Of a DNA stretch of 64,000 nucleotides, positions 62,027 through 64,000 are shown in pieces; within the stretch, counting starts at the first letter, position 1, and every line of letters starts with the position of its first letter. The position numbers were made by a program, and so were the translations under genes. The stretch covers positions 2,618,102 through 2,682,101 of the forward strand of contig RPFO01000276.1 of assembly GCA_009746045.1 (NCBI GenBank), in the 5' to 3' direction. Origin of the DNA: Mesostigma viride (taxonomy: Eukaryota > Streptophyta > Mesostigmatophyceae > Mesostigmatales > Mesostigmataceae). Under the pieces are notes generated by a model. It was given only the letters and a program-made list of their open reading frames with translations, ran no database searches and was not told where the DNA came from.

Positions 62027-64000
62027 ATTGAATTGAATTGAATTGAATTGTAACATAACTCCGTTGGGAGTATATGTAGCACACAGCCCTTGAGAGGGGG
62101 GCATATGGCCTATCATACATCCTAAGCTACTTCCTGCAAGGGTGGGGATGTAAAGGACCCTTGCTCTAGGTGCACCAGGGCACTTGCATCCCATGATCTT
62201 CAAGCTATGCCCAGCGAAGGGGGAGCCTGTCATGGGGGGGAAGAGCAGCATAGCTATACAAAGAAGCTAGGGCATGGCGTCTCAGCAGAGAGTTACTCCC
62301 TGCATGGGCACAACATAACTAAATAAAGCTAGGCATCATCTGGGGTGTGGCTCATCATAGGCACACATGTACATGATTAAGGAAAGCGCGTGGCTTAGCT
62401 AGGATAGTGCCTCTAGGAGGCGTACATGTACATGGCCACGGTCTATCTATTCTGCACTACTACTGCTGTATTCCCCTAAGCTGGGGCGTCTGGAGTCGCT
62501 GGGGCCGCGGGGGGGGGGGGTCGCCTGCCAGGGCTTGTGGCCGACGTAGATGGCCGCCCCCTTCCAGTACACCGGCTGGCCCGCCTTGGTCTGCCGGAGC
62601 TGGAGGTAGATCGGCCATAGCTCCCGTCGCCGTTGTTGCTGCGCCAGGGTCAGGTCGTCATCAAGGGTGAAGAGAGTCTTCTCGAGCCGCTTGCGGCGTC
62701 TGAGAAAAGAAATCTTGTCCGCCGGGGTCTTAAAGGTGAGAAGGAGCGGGGGCGGCCCTGCCTTACCCCGCGCGCGGGGAAGGCGGTGGGCGGCCAGCGC
62801 GATCTCACCGATAAGGCCCATGCGACCAAGGATTTCTCGCTCAAACGCACGCAAAAGCTTCTCGGAAGTCTCACCTTCCTCCATGGTGAAGTTCTTGACA
62901 ATGACGTTGAGGCTGCGCTGGGCGAGCTCGGCCTCCTCGCGGAGGTCAAGCGTCTGCCGTTGGAGCTGGGCTGCGACGGCGGAGGTGGTGGAGGTGGTAT
63001 GTTGCTTAAGCATGTCCGCCCAGGTGGTGATGGGAGGAGCATCGCCGGCCAGGCCAGCCGGGGCTGGCTTGGCGGCAATGTCCTTCACCGCCTGGGCGGT
63101 GAGGCCTGCCGTGTTCTGCAGAACCTCGATAGCGATGGCGTTGTCCTTAAGACGCTGGTCGATGTCACGGAGCTGGGCGGTGATGGCGTCGGAGGTGGAG
63201 GTGGTGGCGGTGGAGGAGGCGAGGAGGGTGGAGGTGGCGGTGGAGATGGTGGAGGTGGCGGTGGAAAGGAGGGGAAGCTCGGCAGTCAGCGTGCCGCCGA
63301 TGGCCGCCACATCTGCAGCAATGGGGTCCACGTGCTCCTCGAGGACCTCCTTAAGGAGTGAGCGGAGGGAGGATTCGGTTAAGGTGGTGGTGAGAGGCTT
63401 GGGGGGCCAAAGCTCCCCGATGGAGCGTCCAAGGAGGGAAAAGAGAGCGAATTGCTGGAGGAAGGGGCGGTGGAGGCTGGGAATGATGTCGAAAGAGGCG
63501 AGACGAACCCAGCGAGGGTCAAAGAGGCGACCTTGGTTGAAGAGCTGCTTGCATAGTGCAAGAAGCGAGGCGTGCGTTCCATAAAACACGCAGACCAGGA
63601 TGCGTTCCGGGTTAAGCGTGTCAAGGAAGCCGGGCTGGCTGGCTTCGGCGACAAAGTCGAGCTCTGTCCAACTCGGCTCGGCAGAGCGACTGCGCTTGGG
63701 TTCAGGCGACGCTGCGGGCGAGGCGGGCTCAGCAGGCGGCTGGGCGACCACTAGAGCTTGGCTAGTGGCGCCGCTGCCTTCTGGGCCGGTTGGCGAAGCT
63801 GCAGCCGGGGCTGCAGACGTATTTTCATTGCTGAGCGCAGCCGCCAGGCTGCGTTGCGTCGAGAGGCGTTTGCTCATCGTATAGTGCGTTACAGCTTCGG
63901 AAAATTATATCAGCATGTGCGTCTAAGAAAGACGAAGCGATTGTGATATTCACAGCTGAATTCGGTGCTCAAACGTGAAAGTTATGAGCTCCGACAGCCA
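62027..64000 (-). mobile_element. Full-length ORF1-only element, family A, 5' end beyond window
   Basis: Minus strand. The tail is (ATTGA)n at 62027-62050, followed by the hairpin (inverted CTCCCAACGGAG at about 62051-62066), a type 1 3' UTR to 62446 and an intact ORF1. The 5' UTR (63878 to at least 64000) shares an AAGACGCAC motif with the family B 5' UTR (near 43671). No RT is encoded downstream of ORF1. Confidence 0.8.
62447..63877 (-). CDS. ORF1-like RNA-binding protein, full length (family A)
   Basis: 476 aa in an intact frame. Residues 1-65 are a disordered basic/Pro-Ala region. Residues ~68-157 form a globular domain of unknown type. Residues ~160-318 are a helical coiled-coil region rich in Thr/Ser/Ala heptads. 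Residues ~321-395 are RRM-like (RSLNVIVKNF, AHRLPRARGK, LLLTFKTPADKISFL). Residues ~400-450 form a C-terminal domain (LDDDLTLAQQQRRRELW ... IYVGHKPW). The order and spacing match L1 ORF1p, which trimerises and binds element RNA in the cytoplasm. The C-terminal 150 residues are nearly identical to the copy at 26633-27119, so the family was recently active. Confidence 0.75.
   Translation of the reverse strand: MSKRLSTQRSLAAALSNENTSAAPAAASPTGPEGSGATSQALVVAQPPAEPASPAASPEPKRSRSAEPSWTELDFVAEASQPGFLDTLNPERILVCVFYGTHASLLALCKQLFNQGRLFDPRWVRLASFDIIPSLHRPFLQQFALFSLLGRSIGELWPPKPLTTTLTESSLRSLLKEVLEEHVDPIAADVAAIGGTLTAELPLLSTATSTISTATSTLLASSTATTSTSDAITAQLRDIDQRLKDNAIAIEVLQNTAGLTAQAVKDIAAKPAPAGLAGDAPPITTWADMLKQHTTSTTSAVAAQLQRQTLDLREEAELAQRSLNVIVKNFTMEEGETSEKLLRAFEREILGRMGLIGEIALAAHRLPRARGKAGPPPLLLTFKTPADKISFLRRRKRLEKTLFTLDDDLTLAQQQRRRELWPIYLQLRQTKAGQPVYWKGAAIYVGHKPWQATPPPRGPSDSRRPSLGEYSSSSAE

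Overview
This is a gene-poor, repeat-packed stretch of a eukaryotic nuclear genome. Nearly every recognisable protein is a piece of a transposable element, and I can support no ordinary housekeeping gene. The mix fits a green alga or another protist with a large genome: chromodomain Ty3/gypsy elements, a Ty1/copia element, a non-LTR element with a restriction-like endonuclease, ORF1-only non-LTR elements, and large ATCC, CT and AATT microsatellites. The species cannot be fixed from the sequence. Most retroelement frames carry one or a few 1-nt breaks, several at G or C homopolymers, so some may be sequencing errors rather than mutations.

Layout. 1-4410 (-): non-LTR element with a RING-H2 and zinc-finger ORF, reverse transcriptase and a PD-(D/E)XK-type endonuclease, cut off at position 1. 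4411-9850 (-): Ty1/copia-like element whose protease-like domain lies between integrase and RT. 9899-11171: an unknown 198-aa ORF and an AT-rich stretch crowded with short hairpins. 11172-39794: a nested stack. An old gypsy-1 copy (11172-13353, 27698-28497, 38662-39794) is split by a younger near-complete gypsy-1 copy (13354-27697, TSD CCGCG) and by a different chromovirus, gypsy-2 (28498-38661, minus strand, TSD TCGTT). The young gypsy-1 in turn carries a split-direct-repeat element (21733-24308) and a truncated non-LTR copy (26633-27565). Gypsy-2 carries a TTAA-site DNA element (28588-30305) in one LTR.

39795-42272: a copia remnant, a MITE in a broken gene, and an inverted gypsy-2 LTR. 42273-46040: a nest of ORF1-only ('half-LINE') elements, one of them complete with a 10-bp target duplication (43564-45605). 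46341-60670: a 12.5-kb CACTA-type DNA transposon (47939-60455) with 56-bp terminal inverted repeats, sitting inside an (ATCC)n array. It holds a possible spliced gene, more half-LINE 3' ends, another ATCC array, palindromes and minisatellites. 60671-64000: more half-LINE 3' ends and a second full-length ORF1 gene (minus strand) running off the window end.

How the parts relate: the gypsy elements encode Gag, PR-RT-RNaseH-IN and chromodomain, plus extra ORFs of unknown role. These are a 5' ORF resembling the RNase H1 N-terminal domain and a long third ORF in the env position. The half-LINEs encode only an L1-ORF1-like RNA-binding protein and share a 3'-terminal hairpin before an AATT-type tail, so they probably depend on a reverse transcriptase supplied from elsewhere.
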